The notes beneath the pieces are model-generated. The model did no database searches. It saw only the letters and a program-made list of their open reading frames with translations, and was not told the DNA's origin. The translations under genes and the position numbers were made by a program. From NCBI RefSeq assembly GCF_018531445.1, contig NZ_JAHDTH010000004.1:26092-90091 (forward strand): a stretch of 64,000 bases of DNA, written 5' to 3'. Shown piece after piece: positions 17,312 through 29,640 of this stretch. Positions within the stretch are counted from its first letter, which is position 1, and the number at the start of each line of letters is the position of its first letter. Source of the stretch: Pseudonocardia lacus. GTDB taxonomy: Bacteria; Actinomycetota; Actinomycetes; Mycobacteriales; Pseudonocardiaceae.

Positions 17312-18539
17312 CCCTGGTGGGAGCGGCATTGCGCGAGGAGCGGGCGGACAGCGGGAGCGTGCTGCTGAGCTTCTGGCTCTGGGACGCGTTCTTCGCCGGC
17401 GCGACGATCCTCACCGCCGTGCTCATCGCGCTGGAGGACCGGCCGCCCGCCGCCAAGGTCGGGTCCATCGCAATCGTCGTCGCGATCAGTCTGGCCTGGC
17501 CGGTGCGCGGGCGCCGGCTGGCCCTGGCCGTGCACGACCGGCCGGTCACCGCGGGCCGGCTGGCGTTCTGCGCCGTGCTGGGGATCGGGATGGTCGCCGC
17601 GGTCGCGCTGGCCGACTCGGCCAACTGGGCAGCGTTCGTCGTGTACTCGCAGCTGTTCTGGCTGCTGCCGCTCGGCCCGGCCATCGCCGGGGTCGCCGTG
17701 CTGACGTTCCTGGCCCCGGTCGCCGGGGCCCTCTCCCGCGGGCAGGGAGTGCTGTTCGACCTGCTCCCGCCGCAGGCGCTGTTCATGACCCTGTTCGGGA
17801 TCCTGGTCGGCATCTTCATCACCCGCCTCGCCGACGAGAGCACCCGGCGCGCCGCGCTGATCGCCGAGCTGGAGGCCAGCCAGGCCCAGGTGGCGGAGCT
17901 GTCGCACGTGGCGGGGGCGGCGGCCGAGCGCGAGCGGCTGGCCGGCGAGATCCACGACACCCTCGCCCAGGGCTTCACCAGCATCGTCACGCTTCTGCAG
18001 GCCGCGCAGGCCCAGTTCGACGCCGACCCCGCCGCCGCCCGCCGGCACGTCGACCTGGCCGTGCGCGCCGCGCGGGAGAACCTCGGGGAGGCCCGCCAGC
18101 TGGTGGCGGCGGGCGCGCCCGGCGAGGCCGCCGCCCGCTCGCTGGCCGACGCCGTCGGGCGCACCGCCGACCGCTACGCCGAGGAGACCGGCTCCCCCGC
18201 GGCCCGCACCGTGCACGGCACGCCCCGCAAGGTCTCCGCCGAGACCGAGATCGTGCTGCTGCGCGCCGCCCAGGAGCTGCTGGCCAACGCCCGCCAGCAC
18301 GCCGGCGCCGGGCGCGTCGAGGTCGACCTCGACTACACCGACCCCGACGCCGTCGCCCTCGCGGTGACCGACGACGGCCCCGGCTTCGACCCCGACGCCG
18401 TCGACGAGGGCAGTTTCGGGCTGCGGATACTGCGCGGGCGGGTCGAGCGGCTCGACGGCGAGGTCGACCTCGACCCCGGGCCCTCCGGCACGACCGTCAC
18501 CGTCACCGTCCCCACCGCACCCACCCCCCAGGAGGTCAG

Positions 18540-18543
<4 letters not shown>
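17308..18543 (+). CDS. NarL/LiaS-type sensor histidine kinase
   Basis: A 411-residue kinase. Residues about 20-175 are five or six membrane helices with very short loops, so it is an intramembrane-sensing type with no large extracellular domain. The HisKA_3 phosphorylation motif is 'ERLAGEIHDTLAQGFTSI' with the catalytic His about residue 218. The ATP-binding domain follows with 'AAQELLANARQHA' (N-box), 'VTDDGPGFD' (G1) and 'GSFGLRILRGRV'. GTG 17308 overlaps the permease TGA. Linked ABC genes suggest a drug- or envelope-stress-sensing module like LiaRS or YxdJK. Confidence 0.9.
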
Positions 18544-20325
<1,782 letters not shown>

Positions 20326-20347
20326 CGCACGCCTCCCCCGCGCCGGA

Positions 20348-20402
20348 GTTCAGGAAAGCCACGATGCTGCCCCCAGAGTTCAGCATCGTGGCTTTCCTGA
20401 AC
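20348..20402. repeat. Family B palindrome, copy 1
   Basis: A perfect 22-bp stem, GTTCAGGAAAGCCACGATGC plus TG and its complement, around an 11-base loop. It stands 22 bases after the serC stop and is probably its terminator. A copy differing at a single loop base is found 36 kb away at 56335. Confidence 0.82.
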
Positions 20403-20619
20403 CGGGGCCGGGGGCGGGTGGATCACGGTCCGGCATCATGGGGCGCGCTCCGGTGATCGACATGGAACGCTGCGCGCACGGAGGAGAGCCAGCCCGCCCG
20501 CACCGCCGGGCACCCCACGCGCCGGAACCGGCCTTTCGGGTCCGGCGCGCCTCCGTCGTGGGTTGCGATCCGGCAACTACCGTCACCCGGACGGGGAGAG
20601 ACAGCGGGGAGGCCGACCG

Positions 20620-22029
<1,410 letters not shown>

Positions 22030-22043
22030 CCGTCGACCACCCA

Positions 22044-22108
22044 CCGTCGAGAACGAAGTTGTCGTGATCGACAGGGCTTGTTGATCACGACAACGTCGTT
22101 CTCGACGG
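22044..22108. repeat. Family A palindrome, copy 3
   Basis: The arms CCGTCGAGAACGAAGTTGTC and complement form a stem of about 30 bp with two mismatches and a short loop. It lies between the convergent genes sepH (stop 22029) and DUF2537 (stop 22122). Probable bidirectional terminator. Confidence 0.8.
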
Positions 22109-22121
22109 AAGCTCGGCGGCG

Positions 22122-22712
22122 TCAGGCGAGCATGTCCAGCAGCAGCGCCACCCACGCGGCGACCAGGCCGGCGGCGGTCCCGATCGCCGGCCAGCGCCAG
22201 AACGGCACACGGCGCAGCAGGTAGAGCGACGGCGCCAGGCCGAGCGCGACGAGCAGGTTCGCCGGCACCCACAGCAGCCCGAACGCCTGGGCGAACGCCT
22301 TGCTCAGCGCCACGTCCGCGATCGTCACCATGATCGCGAAGAAGGCCGAGATCGTCAGACCGGTGGCCCACGGCGTCGGGCCCGGCGGGTGCGCGGCCAG
22401 CCGCGGGTCCGGGCCGCCGACCCGCACCGACTCCGTCTCCCCCGTGCTCGGGTCGGTGAACTCGACCGGTCGGCCCAGCACGTCGGCCACCCGGCCGGCC
22501 AGCTGCAGGCCCCTCCTGCGCACCAGCGCCTTCTCGTTCGGACCGCCCGAACGGGCCGTCAGCAGGGCTAGCGCCGACCACTCGCGGACGGCGGCCTGCA
22601 GCTCCGCTGGCAGCGGGGCGTCCCCCGGCTGCCGGTCCCCCAGTTCCAACCCCGTGCCCCCCGTGGGCCGCGCGTAGCACGGTCGACCCCGACCGTTGCG
22701 CTCGGCGCACAA
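22122..22712 (-). CDS. DUF2537 membrane protein
   Basis: Listed as 196 residues from TTG 22712, but the start is uncertain; the conserved part begins near residue 100 at 'TPWATGLTISAFFAIMVTIA'. There are two or three C-terminal helices, with 'RRVPFWRWP' between the last two. This is the DUF2537 family, equivalent by memory to M. tuberculosis Rv0882, function unknown. The N-terminal 90 residues are soluble and start within three bases of the upstream methylase stop, so translation may be coupled. It is convergent with sepH. Confidence 0.7.
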   Translation of the reverse strand: MCAERNGRGRPCYARPTGGTGLELGDRQPGDAPLPAELQAAVREWSALALLTARSGGPNEKALVRRRGLQLAGRVADVLGRPVEFTDPSTGETESVRVGGPDPRLAAHPPGPTPWATGLTISAFFAIMVTIADVALSKAFAQAFGLLWVPANLLVALGLAPSLYLLRRVPFWRWPAIGTAAGLVAAWVALLLDMLA

Positions 22713-22714
22713 GC

Positions 22715-23521
22715 CTACGGGTGTCCCACGGTGTGGAAAGCGACGGCCGCGGCGGTCGCCACATTGAGCGAATCGACGCCCGCCGCCATCGGGATGCGCA
22801 CCCGCAGGTCGGCCGCGGCCATCGCCTCCGCGGACAGCCCGGGCCCCTCCGCGCCCAGCAGGAGCGCCACCCGCTGCCCGGCCAGCCCCGACCCGGACAG
22901 CGGCAGCGCATCCGGCGCCGGGGTCAGCGCGGCCACCCGCAGTCCGGCCGCGCGCAGCCCGTCCAGCGCGCCGGGCCACGGCCCGTCCAGCTCGGTGAAC
23001 GGCACCCGCAGCACGTGCCCCATCGACACCCGCACGCTGCGCCGGTACAGCGGGTCGGAGCAGCGCGGCCCCAGCAGCACGCCGTCGACGCCGAGCGCGG
23101 CGGCGTTGCGGAACAGCGCGCCCAGGTTCTCGTGGTCGTTGACGCCCTCCAGCACGGCCAGCAGCCGCGCGTCGCGCACCAGGTCGTCGACCGCCGGCCG
23201 GGGCGCCCGGTCGGCCACCGCGAGGACGCCGCGGTTGAGGTGGAAGCCGACGGCCTCGGCCATCGTGGCGGCGTCGGTGACGTAGGCCGGGACGTCCAGC
23301 GCGTCGAGGTCGGCCCCGAGCTCGTCGAAGCGGCGGGCCACGCCCAGCAGCGACCGCACCGGGAACGGCGAGGCGATCAACCGCCGGACCACGACGACGC
23401 CCTCGGCGATCACCAGGCCGCGCCCACCCGGACGGTCAGGTCGGCGGTCGGCGGTGGTGAGGTCGCGGTAGTCGTCGAGGCGGGGGTCGGCCGCCTCGGC
23501 GACCGGGATGAGGGAGGCCAC
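22715..23521 (-). CDS. TrmH/SpoU-family RNA 2'-O-methyltransferase
   Basis: A 268-residue SPOUT methyltransferase that uses SAM to methylate a ribose in tRNA or rRNA. The N-terminal substrate-binding domain is residues 1-110. The knotted catalytic domain has motif 1 'EGVNDHENLGALFRNAAALG' with the Asn and Arg, motif 2 'LLLGAEGPGLS' and motif 3 'IPMAAGVDSLNVATAAAV'. The target nucleotide cannot be read. It is the equivalent of Rv0881 in the conserved serC-sepH block. Confidence 0.92.
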   Translation of the reverse strand: MASLIPVAEAADPRLDDYRDLTTADRRPDRPGGRGLVIAEGVVVVRRLIASPFPVRSLLGVARRFDELGADLDALDVPAYVTDAATMAEAVGFHLNRGVLAVADRAPRPAVDDLVRDARLLAVLEGVNDHENLGALFRNAAALGVDGVLLGPRCSDPLYRRSVRVSMGHVLRVPFTELDGPWPGALDGLRAAGLRVAALTPAPDALPLSGSGLAGQRVALLLGAEGPGLSAEAMAAADLRVRIPMAAGVDSLNVATAAAVAFHTVGHP

Positions 23522-23742
23522 GAGCGGAGATCGTTCCAGGCCCCACCAGGGCGGGCGTCCCGGTCATCCGGTCGGCCGTAGCGGTTGGATCACGGTTGTG
23601 TCACGGTGGACAACCGCTCGGGGCTCGGCCGCTCCGCTGCTGTTCACCGCCCGTCGGTGACACGATCTCGGTGTCGCAGTGGGCGGCAGCGAAGGCCGGC
23701 CCCCGGCGGGTGTCGCCCGGGACCAGGGAGGGCAAGGCGCGT

Positions 23743-25251
23743 ATGGGCCAGGACGTCGACCGACGCGCGTTCAGTCGACGGGACCGCCAGCACTACCGGG
23801 CGAAGGTGCAGAGCTGCCTCGACGCGCTCGCCGAGATGCTGCGCAGCCACCCGTTCGCCCACGACGAGCCGATGACCGGGATCGAGGTCGAGCTCAACCT
23901 GGTCGACGAGACGCTGTCCCCGTCGCTGTCCGGCAAGGCGGTCCTGGAGGCCATCGGCTCCGCCGACTTCCAGTCCGAGCTGGGCCGCTGGAACATGGAG
24001 CTCAACCTGCCCCCGCGCCCGCTGCCCGGCGACCAGTGGCGCCACCTGGAGCACCAGTTGCTCGACGAGCTCGCGGTGGCCGGGGCCAAGGCCCGCGACT
24101 GCGGCTCCCGGCTGGCCGTGATCGGCATCCTGCCCACCCTCCGCCGCGACGACCTGGTGCTCGACTCGCTCTCCGCCGACGAGCGCTACCGCATGCTGAA
24201 CGAGCAGATGCTCAGCGTCCGCGGCGAGCCGATCCGCCTCGACATCACCGGCGACGACCCGTCGGGCCGCCACGCGCTGGCCCCCGACCGGCTCTCCGCC
24301 GACTTCGACTCCATCGCCCCCGAGGCTGCGTGCACCTCGATGCAGCTGCACCTGCAGGTCCACCCCGACGAGTTCGGCGGGTACTGGAACGCCGCCCAGT
24401 GCGTCTCCGGGGTGCAGCTCGCCGTGGGCGCGAACTCGCCGTTCCTGCTGGGCGCCCGGCTGTGGGCGGAGACCCGCATCCCGCTGTTCGAGCAGTCCTG
24501 CGACGTGCGCACCCCCGAGCTGCGCAACCAGGGCGTGCGCCCCCGGGTGTGGTTCGGCGAGCGCTGGATCACCTCGATCCTGGACCTGTTCGAGGAGAAC
24601 ACCCGCTACTTCCCGGCCCTGATGCCGGTCACCGAGGACACCGACCCGCAGGCCGACGTCGAGGCCGGGCGGGTGCCCGGCCTCGACGAGCTCAAGCTGC
24701 ACAACGGCACGATCTGGCGCTGGAACCGCCCGGTCTACGACGTCGCCAACGGCGAGCCGCACGTGCGGGTGGAGAACCGGGTGCTGCCGGCCGGGCCGAC
24801 GGCCGTCGACATGGTGGCCAACGCGCTGTTCTTCTACGGCCTGCTGCGCGCGCTGACCGACGCCGAGCGCCCGCTGTGGAGCACGATGTCGTTCGAGGCC
24901 GTGGAGGAGAACTTCACCACCGCCGCGCGCCACGGGCTGGAGGGGCCGCTGTACTGGCCGGGCTCGGGCTGGATCCGCCCCGACGAGCTGGTGCTGCGCA
25001 AGCTGCTGCCGCAGGCCGCCGAGGGCCTGACCCGCTTCGGCGTCACCGGCCCGGTCATCGACCGCTACCTCTCGGTCATCGAGCAGCGGTGCGCCCTGCG
25101 CCGCACGGGCGCCTCCTGGCAGGTCGACGCGGTGGCCGCGCTGGAGGCCAGGGGCGCCGACCGGCACCGCGCACTGCGCGGCATGCTCGACCGCTACCTG
25201 GAGTCCTCGGAGGCCAACGAGCCGGTGCACGCCTGGGCCCTCCCGGCCTGA
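23743..25251 (+). CDS. Glutamate-cysteine ligase family protein (GCS2-like)
   Basis: A 502-residue protein from ATG 23743 with GGGAGG upstream. 'PMTGIEVELNLVDE' near residue 45 is the Glu-rich ATP/Mg motif of GCS2 enzymes. 'WNMELNLPPRP', 'CTSMQLHLQVHPDEFGGYWN' and 'PHVRVENRVLPAGPTAVDM' continue the family's active site. Related proteins make gamma-glutamyl-cysteine or other gamma-glutamyl amides. It is longer than EgtA of ergothioneine synthesis (about 430 residues by memory), and no egt genes are near, so the acceptor substrate is unknown. An MFS gene follows after six bases, suggesting a two-gene operon. Confidence 0.82.
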   Translation: MGQDVDRRAFSRRDRQHYRAKVQSCLDALAEMLRSHPFAHDEPMTGIEVELNLVDETLSPSLSGKAVLEAIGSADFQSELGRWNMELNLPPRPLPGDQWRHLEHQLLDELAVAGAKARDCGSRLAVIGILPTLRRDDLVLDSLSADERYRMLNEQMLSVRGEPIRLDITGDDPSGRHALAPDRLSADFDSIAPEAACTSMQLHLQVHPDEFGGYWNAAQCVSGVQLAVGANSPFLLGARLWAETRIPLFEQSCDVRTPELRNQGVRPRVWFGERWITSILDLFEENTRYFPALMPVTEDTDPQADVEAGRVPGLDELKLHNGTIWRWNRPVYDVANGEPHVRVENRVLPAGPTAVDMVANALFFYGLLRALTDAERPLWSTMSFEAVEENFTTAARHGLEGPLYWPGSGWIRPDELVLRKLLPQAAEGLTRFGVTGPVIDRYLSVIEQRCALRRTGASWQVDAVAALEARGADRHRALRGMLDRYLESSEANEPVHAWALPA

Positions 25252-25256
25252 GCCCC

Positions 25257-26501
25257 GTGCCGGTGCGGCTGCGCGGACACCCCGGCTTCCGCCGGTTCTG
25301 GGCCGCGAGCACCGTCTCCGACCTCGGCACGCGGGTCGGCACCGTGGCGCTCGGGGTGCTGGTCGTGGTCGACCTCGGGGGGTCGGCCGCCGACGTCGGC
25401 CTCGTGCAGGGCGCGACGATGCTGCCCCACCTCGTGGTCGGGTTGTTCGTGGGCGTGCTGGCCGACCGCGTCCGGCGCAAGCCGCTGCTCGTGGCCACCG
25501 ACCTCGGCCGGGCGGTGGTGCTGGGTTCGGTCCCCGCGCTGTGGGCGGTCGGGTGGCTGGACGTGCCGGTGCTCGTCGCGATCATGGTGGTGTTCGGGCT
25601 GCTCTCGGTGCTCAACGCGGCCGCCCACCAGTCGTTCCTGCCCCGGCTGGTGCCCCGCGCGCTGCTGCACCGGGCCAACGTCCGGCTCGACCAGAGCGAC
25701 GCCGTCGCCCAGACCTCCGGCCCGCTGGTCGGGGGCGGTCTGGTCGCGCTGGTCGGCGCCCCGGTCACGGTCCTGGTCGACGCGCTGAGCTACGCGGTGT
25801 CCGGGGTGCTCACCGCACTCGCGCCCGCGAGCGACCCGGTGCCGACCCCGACCTCCCGGTCCGTCCTCGCCGAGCTGCGCGAGGGGGTCGACTGGGTCTA
25901 CCGGCACCCCACGCTGCGCCCGCTGGCGCTGTCCACGCACACGTGGTTCCTGTTCCACGCCGTCCTGAACGCCACCTACGTGCCCTACGCCCTGCTCGAC
26001 CTGCGGCTGGACGCGGTGGGCCTCGGGGCGACGCTCGCGCTGGCCGGCGTCGGCGCGCTGGCCGGCAGCTCGGCCTCCGAGGCGGTGGGCCGGCGGATCG
26101 GGATCGCGGGGACGGTCGCCGCGTCCCACCTTGCGGAGGCGGCCGGCTTCGCGATCGTGGCGCTGGCCGGCGCCGCCGACGTGCCGGCGGTGCTGGTGCT
26201 CGCGGCCGGCGGCCAACTGCTCTACGGGTTCGGGATGGGCCTGGACAACCCGATCACGCTGTCCTACCGGCAGTCCGTCACGCCGGACCGGCTGCAGGGG
26301 CGGATGAACGCCACGATCCGCTCGGTCAACCGGGCCGCGGTGGTCGTCGGCGCGCCCCTCGGCGGGCTGCTCGCCGACGCGGCGGGCGCCCGCACCGCGC
26401 TCTGGGTGGGTGCCGCGGGGATCGCCGCGACGGGGGTGCTGCTGCTGTTCAGCGGCCTGCGGACCGCTGTCCACGACACCGGCGCACCACCGGAGGGCTG
26501 A
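25257..26501 (+). CDS. MFS transporter (DHA3-type)
   Basis: A 414-residue carrier with 12 helices. It starts at GTG 25257, five bases after the upstream stop. 'FRRFWAASTVSDLGTRVGTVAL' is helix 1, 'VLADRVRRKPLLVATDLGR' is motif A between helices 2 and 3, and 'GRMNATIRSVNRAAVVVGAPLGG' in the second half is shared with EntS and macrolide efflux proteins. The operon with a GCS2-like ligase suggests export of its product, but this is inference. Confidence 0.88.
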   Translation: MPVRLRGHPGFRRFWAASTVSDLGTRVGTVALGVLVVVDLGGSAADVGLVQGATMLPHLVVGLFVGVLADRVRRKPLLVATDLGRAVVLGSVPALWAVGWLDVPVLVAIMVVFGLLSVLNAAAHQSFLPRLVPRALLHRANVRLDQSDAVAQTSGPLVGGGLVALVGAPVTVLVDALSYAVSGVLTALAPASDPVPTPTSRSVLAELREGVDWVYRHPTLRPLALSTHTWFLFHAVLNATYVPYALLDLRLDAVGLGATLALAGVGALAGSSASEAVGRRIGIAGTVAASHLAEAAGFAIVALAGAADVPAVLVLAAGGQLLYGFGMGLDNPITLSYRQSVTPDRLQGRMNATIRSVNRAAVVVGAPLGGLLADAAGARTALWVGAAGIAATGVLLLFSGLRTAVHDTGAPPEG

Positions 26502-26728
26502 GCCGGCGTTCGCGATCGCAAACTGATCGTCTCCGTTCGGCCCCGACGGGCCGGCGGGCGTACCTACAGTCGGTCCCGTTCCCGCCGGAGCCGGCCCGCA
26601 GACCCGGGCCGCCGGCCCGCCGCCAGCACCGCAGGCGCCCCACCGCTCGGTCGGGCGCGGCCCTCGCACGCCCGTCGACGGGAGAGACCCATGCCTCAGC
26701 GACCCGCACCGACCCCGATCGCCCCTCG
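26502..26728. other. Leader region before the coupled five-gene cluster
   Basis: A 227-base stretch with TACAGT at 26567-26572 (possible -10), which would give an untranslated leader of about 150 bases before GTG 26729. The palindromic CGCGATCGC-type motif lies at its left end. No other element is seen. Confidence 0.35.
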
Positions 26729-27661
26729 GTGAGCGCCGTGTCCCGTTTCCGCCTGTTCGGCCGCCCGCCCGAGCCCACCTCCGACACCGCCGCGCCGCAG
26801 TGGTCGCCGACCTCGTCCGGCCCGCCCCCTCCCGTCCCCGGCCGGCCCGCCACCGGCGTGTTCCCCGCCGTGCCCGGCCCGTCCACCGGCCTGTTCACCG
26901 CCGTTCCGCCACCTGCCGGCTCGGACGGCGCCGCCAGCCCGTTCGGCGGTCCGCCCCCCGCGCCACCGCGCCCGCACGGGCCACGACGGCGCTACCCCGG
27001 CGACCCGCCCACGAACCCCTTCGGGTACCCGCCGGTGGCCGGGCCGGCCGCCGGATCGCGGACCGGCGCCGTCCCCGGCAGCGCCGGCCCCGCCCCCCAC
27101 CCCGACCGCGCCGAGGCGACCGCCCTGGCCGGAGCCTTCGCCGCCGACTACCTGTCCTGGGACGAGGACGACCCGGCCCGCCGCGGCCGCGTCCTGGCCA
27201 CCTACCTGCCGGCCACCGGCACCGACCCCGCCCGCCTGGGCTGGTCGGGCCGCGGCCGCCAGCGCGCCGAGTTCGTGCTGCCCGGGCGGGTCCGCCCGGA
27301 CGGCGAAGGCCGCGTGCTCGTCGACGTCCGCGTGCGCGTCACGCCCTACCGGCCCGTCGGCCCGGAACGCCCGGCGGGCGCCGCCGAGCGCGACGCGGCC
27401 GGCGATGTCGGCGGCATCCCGGCCGCGGCCCCGGCCCCCACCGCACCCGGCTGGCGCAGCATGGCGTCCTGCTGGGTGCGGCTCACCGTGCCGGTCGTGC
27501 TGGACGGCGAGCGGCTGCTGGTGGACGCCTGGGAAGAGCTGATCGGCGCCGACCTCCCCCTTCCCGGCACCCCCGAGCCCCGGCCGGAGCCCGTCCCCGA
27601 GGACCACGCCCTCGACGACGACGAGCCGGTCGTCCAGCCCGCCGCCGGGGCGCTGCGATGA
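26729..27661 (+). CDS. Pro-rich protein with conjugation-type NTF2-like domain
   Basis: A 310-residue protein (GTG 26729; GTG 26738 is an alternative). Residues 1-125 are Pro/Gly-rich and disordered. The C-terminal half begins 'AEATALAGAFAADYLSWDED' and continues with 'WSGRGRQRAEFVLPG' and paired beta strands ending 'LLVDAWEELIGADLPLP'. That layout resembles the TcpC/VirB8-like domain proteins of actinobacterial conjugative elements. There is no transmembrane helix, unusual for VirB8. Its stop overlaps the ATG of the next gene. Function inferred from context only. Confidence 0.6.
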   Translation: MSAVSRFRLFGRPPEPTSDTAAPQWSPTSSGPPPPVPGRPATGVFPAVPGPSTGLFTAVPPPAGSDGAASPFGGPPPAPPRPHGPRRRYPGDPPTNPFGYPPVAGPAAGSRTGAVPGSAGPAPHPDRAEATALAGAFAADYLSWDEDDPARRGRVLATYLPATGTDPARLGWSGRGRQRAEFVLPGRVRPDGEGRVLVDVRVRVTPYRPVGPERPAGAAERDAAGDVGGIPAAAPAPTAPGWRSMASCWVRLTVPVVLDGERLLVDAWEELIGADLPLPGTPEPRPEPVPEDHALDDDEPVVQPAAGALR

Positions 27662-28449
27662 CCGCCGCCACCCGCAGCCCCCTGGTCGCCGGGATCGACG
27701 CCGGCGTCGGCACCAGCACGCTGGCCGCGGCGCTGCACGCCCGCGACGGTGGGGTGCTCGCCGGTGAGGCCGACGTCGTCGTCTGCGCCGCCACCGAGGA
27801 GTCCCTGCGCGCGGCGGCCACGGTGGCCTGCCCCGGCTCCGGACCCCGCCCGGTGCTGGTCGTCACCGGCGGCCCGCCCGCGGCACCGGTGCCACCGGCC
27901 GTCCGCACCCGGTACTGCGCGGTGGTCGAACTGCCCCGCATCGACGACTGGGCCACCGCCGCTGCCGACGTGCTCGGCGTCCCCACCGACCGGCTGAGCC
28001 CGCCGCTGCGGTCCTACGCCGAAGCGCTGCAGACCCTCGTCTCGGCCCTGCTCGGCGGCGGGCTGCTGGCCGCGAGCGGCCCGCCGATGGTGATCCGCCC
28101 CCGGAAGGCCGAACCGTGGCGGGGAGCGGCCCTGCACGCGGTCGGCCTCCCCGACGACCTCACCGCACCCGCCCGCCCCCGCCGTCCCGCCGCCGCCCCG
28201 TCCCGCACCCCCGGCCGCCACCGCGCCGAACAGCCCCACCACCCCGCCCCGCCCGACGAGAACCGCTCCCGCCCCGACAGCGCAGAACGGCGCCAGACCC
28301 GCACCACCCGGCCGCCCCGTCGCCTCACCGACGCCCGCTCCGCGCCGAGCCGGCCCGTCCGCGCCGCCCGGGACGAGGACGACGAGGCCATCGAGGCGCG
28401 CAACATCGCCGCCGACCGCCGGCCCGCGGCCCGGGGACGGGCGGGGTGA
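27658..28449 (+). CDS. ParA/MinD-like protein with degenerate P-loop
   Basis: A 263-residue protein coupled to both neighbours. The N-terminus 'VAGIDAGVGTSTLAAALHA' has the shape of a deviant Walker A, but the Lys residues are absent, so ATP hydrolysis is doubtful. Strands 'EADVVVCAATEESLRAAA' and 'PRPVLVVTGGPPAAP' fit a Rossmann core. The last 100 residues are a basic, Pro/Arg-rich disordered tail. MinD-like proteins of this kind recur beside lytic transglycosylases in actinobacterial transfer regions. I cannot assign a biochemical role. Confidence 0.6.
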   Translation: MTAATRSPLVAGIDAGVGTSTLAAALHARDGGVLAGEADVVVCAATEESLRAAATVACPGSGPRPVLVVTGGPPAAPVPPAVRTRYCAVVELPRIDDWATAAADVLGVPTDRLSPPLRSYAEALQTLVSALLGGGLLAASGPPMVIRPRKAEPWRGAALHAVGLPDDLTAPARPRRPAAAPSRTPGRHRAEQPHHPAPPDENRSRPDSAERRQTRTTRPPRRLTDARSAPSRPVRAARDEDDEAIEARNIAADRRPAARGRAG

Positions 28450-28452
28450 GCC

Positions 28453-29640
28453 GTGTCCTCCCCCATCCGTGGTCCGCTCCTGGCCGTGCCGGCCCTCGTC
28501 GTCGCGCTGCTGGCGGCCGTGCTGCTCGGGCCGGTCCCGGCGGCGGCCGCACCCGCCGCCGGGACCGCGACCGACGTCGTGTCCGGCGTCGAGGCCACAG
28601 TCGTGCCGGCGCCCGCGCGCGACGCGCTGCCACTGATCACCGAGCTCACCGCGACCGCGTGCCCGGAGCTGCCGCCCGTGTGGGTGGTGGCCCAGGTGCA
28701 GGCCGAGTCGGGCTGGGACGCCGGGCTCACCGCCGACCGGTCCGGTGACCGCGCCGGGCTCCTGCAGCTCGACCAGCGCACCTGGACCGCAGCGGGCGGG
28801 GCGCCGTGGCCGGCCGACCCGCCACCGCCCGGCTCCGAGGTCACCACCGCGGCCTCCCACCTGCGGGTGGGCATCGGGTGGACCTGCGCGAACCTGCGCG
28901 CCGTCAGCGCCCACCTCGAGGAGACCGGCAAGCCCACCGCACCGCTGGACGCGATGCTGGTCTGCCACATCGCCGGGTGCGACCGGGTGACCGGGAGCGC
29001 GACCGGCGTCCCCGAGCCCGGTGAGGCCGAGTGCCCCCGGCGCTGCGCCCAGGTCGTGCACCGCTACCTGGCCGCGGTCCACGCCAACCTCGACCGCTTC
29101 GCCGCCGCGACCCCCGTCCCGGCCGCTCCCGCGCCCGACCCCGCCGCCGTCGCCGCGGTCACCCGCGGTCCCGCCGACCCGACCGCCTGGACCGGCGGCG
29201 CCACCGGCTGCACCCGCTCCGACCCGACCGGCGGCGACTGCCTCACCGGCGCCACCCGCCACGGCTTCGACGAGGTCGCCGACGCGTTCGGCGGCTGGGA
29301 GGACGGCCCGTCCATCCGTTCGGCCGGCTGCTGGGACGCGCACGCCTGGAACCCCCGCAGCGACCACCCGCGCGGGCGGGCGTGCGACCTGTTCGCCGGC
29401 GAGCAGGGGCGCTTCGCGAAGGGCGAGGACCTCGACGACGGCTGGCGGGTGGCGGGGTGGCTGCGCGCCAACGCCGACGCGCTGGAGGTCAAGTACCTGA
29501 TCTGGCAGGGCCGCTACTGGGACCCGGGCGTACGCGACCAGGACGGCTGGGGCCGGCGCTACACCGGCGGCGGCGTCTACGACGTCCGCGACGCCACCGG
29601 CGGCCACTACGACCACGTCCACGTCAGCTTCCGGGAGTGA
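28453..29640 (+). CDS. Secreted lytic-transglycosylase-like peptidoglycan hydrolase
   Basis: A 395-residue exported protein. Residues about 8-32 are a signal peptide or anchor ending 'PAAAAP'. Residues 55-215 resemble a transglycosylase (SLT) domain: 'VWVVAQVQAESGWD' carries the catalytic Glu, with 'DRAGLLQLDQRTW' and 'LRVGIGWTCANLRAV' after it. The C-terminal domain (residues 240-395) has 'SDHPRGRACDLFAGEQG' and 'HYDHVHVSF', the His/Asp metal-site pattern of the ARB_07466-like (D-Ala-D-Ala carboxypeptidase-fold) domain. So it combines a glycan-strand cleaver with a possible peptidase. In conjugation systems such a VirB1-like enzyme opens the wall for the transfer channel. Confidence 0.82.
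   Translation: MSSPIRGPLLAVPALVVALLAAVLLGPVPAAAAPAAGTATDVVSGVEATVVPAPARDALPLITELTATACPELPPVWVVAQVQAESGWDAGLTADRSGDRAGLLQLDQRTWTAAGGAPWPADPPPPGSEVTTAASHLRVGIGWTCANLRAVSAHLEETGKPTAPLDAMLVCHIAGCDRVTGSATGVPEPGEAECPRRCAQVVHRYLAAVHANLDRFAAATPVPAAPAPDPAAVAAVTRGPADPTAWTGGATGCTRSDPTGGDCLTGATRHGFDEVADAFGGWEDGPSIRSAGCWDAHAWNPRSDHPRGRACDLFAGEQGRFAKGEDLDDGWRVAGWLRANADALEVKYLIWQGRYWDPGVRDQDGWGRRYTGGGVYDVRDATGGHYDHVHVSFRE

Noticed and set aside
23522..23742. Riboswitch-like structure before the GCS2-like gene
   Set aside because: The tract has GC-rich hairpin potential and GGTGACACGATCT, also found at 37056 before purU, but no conserved riboswitch core is recognisable and a 13-base match can be chance.
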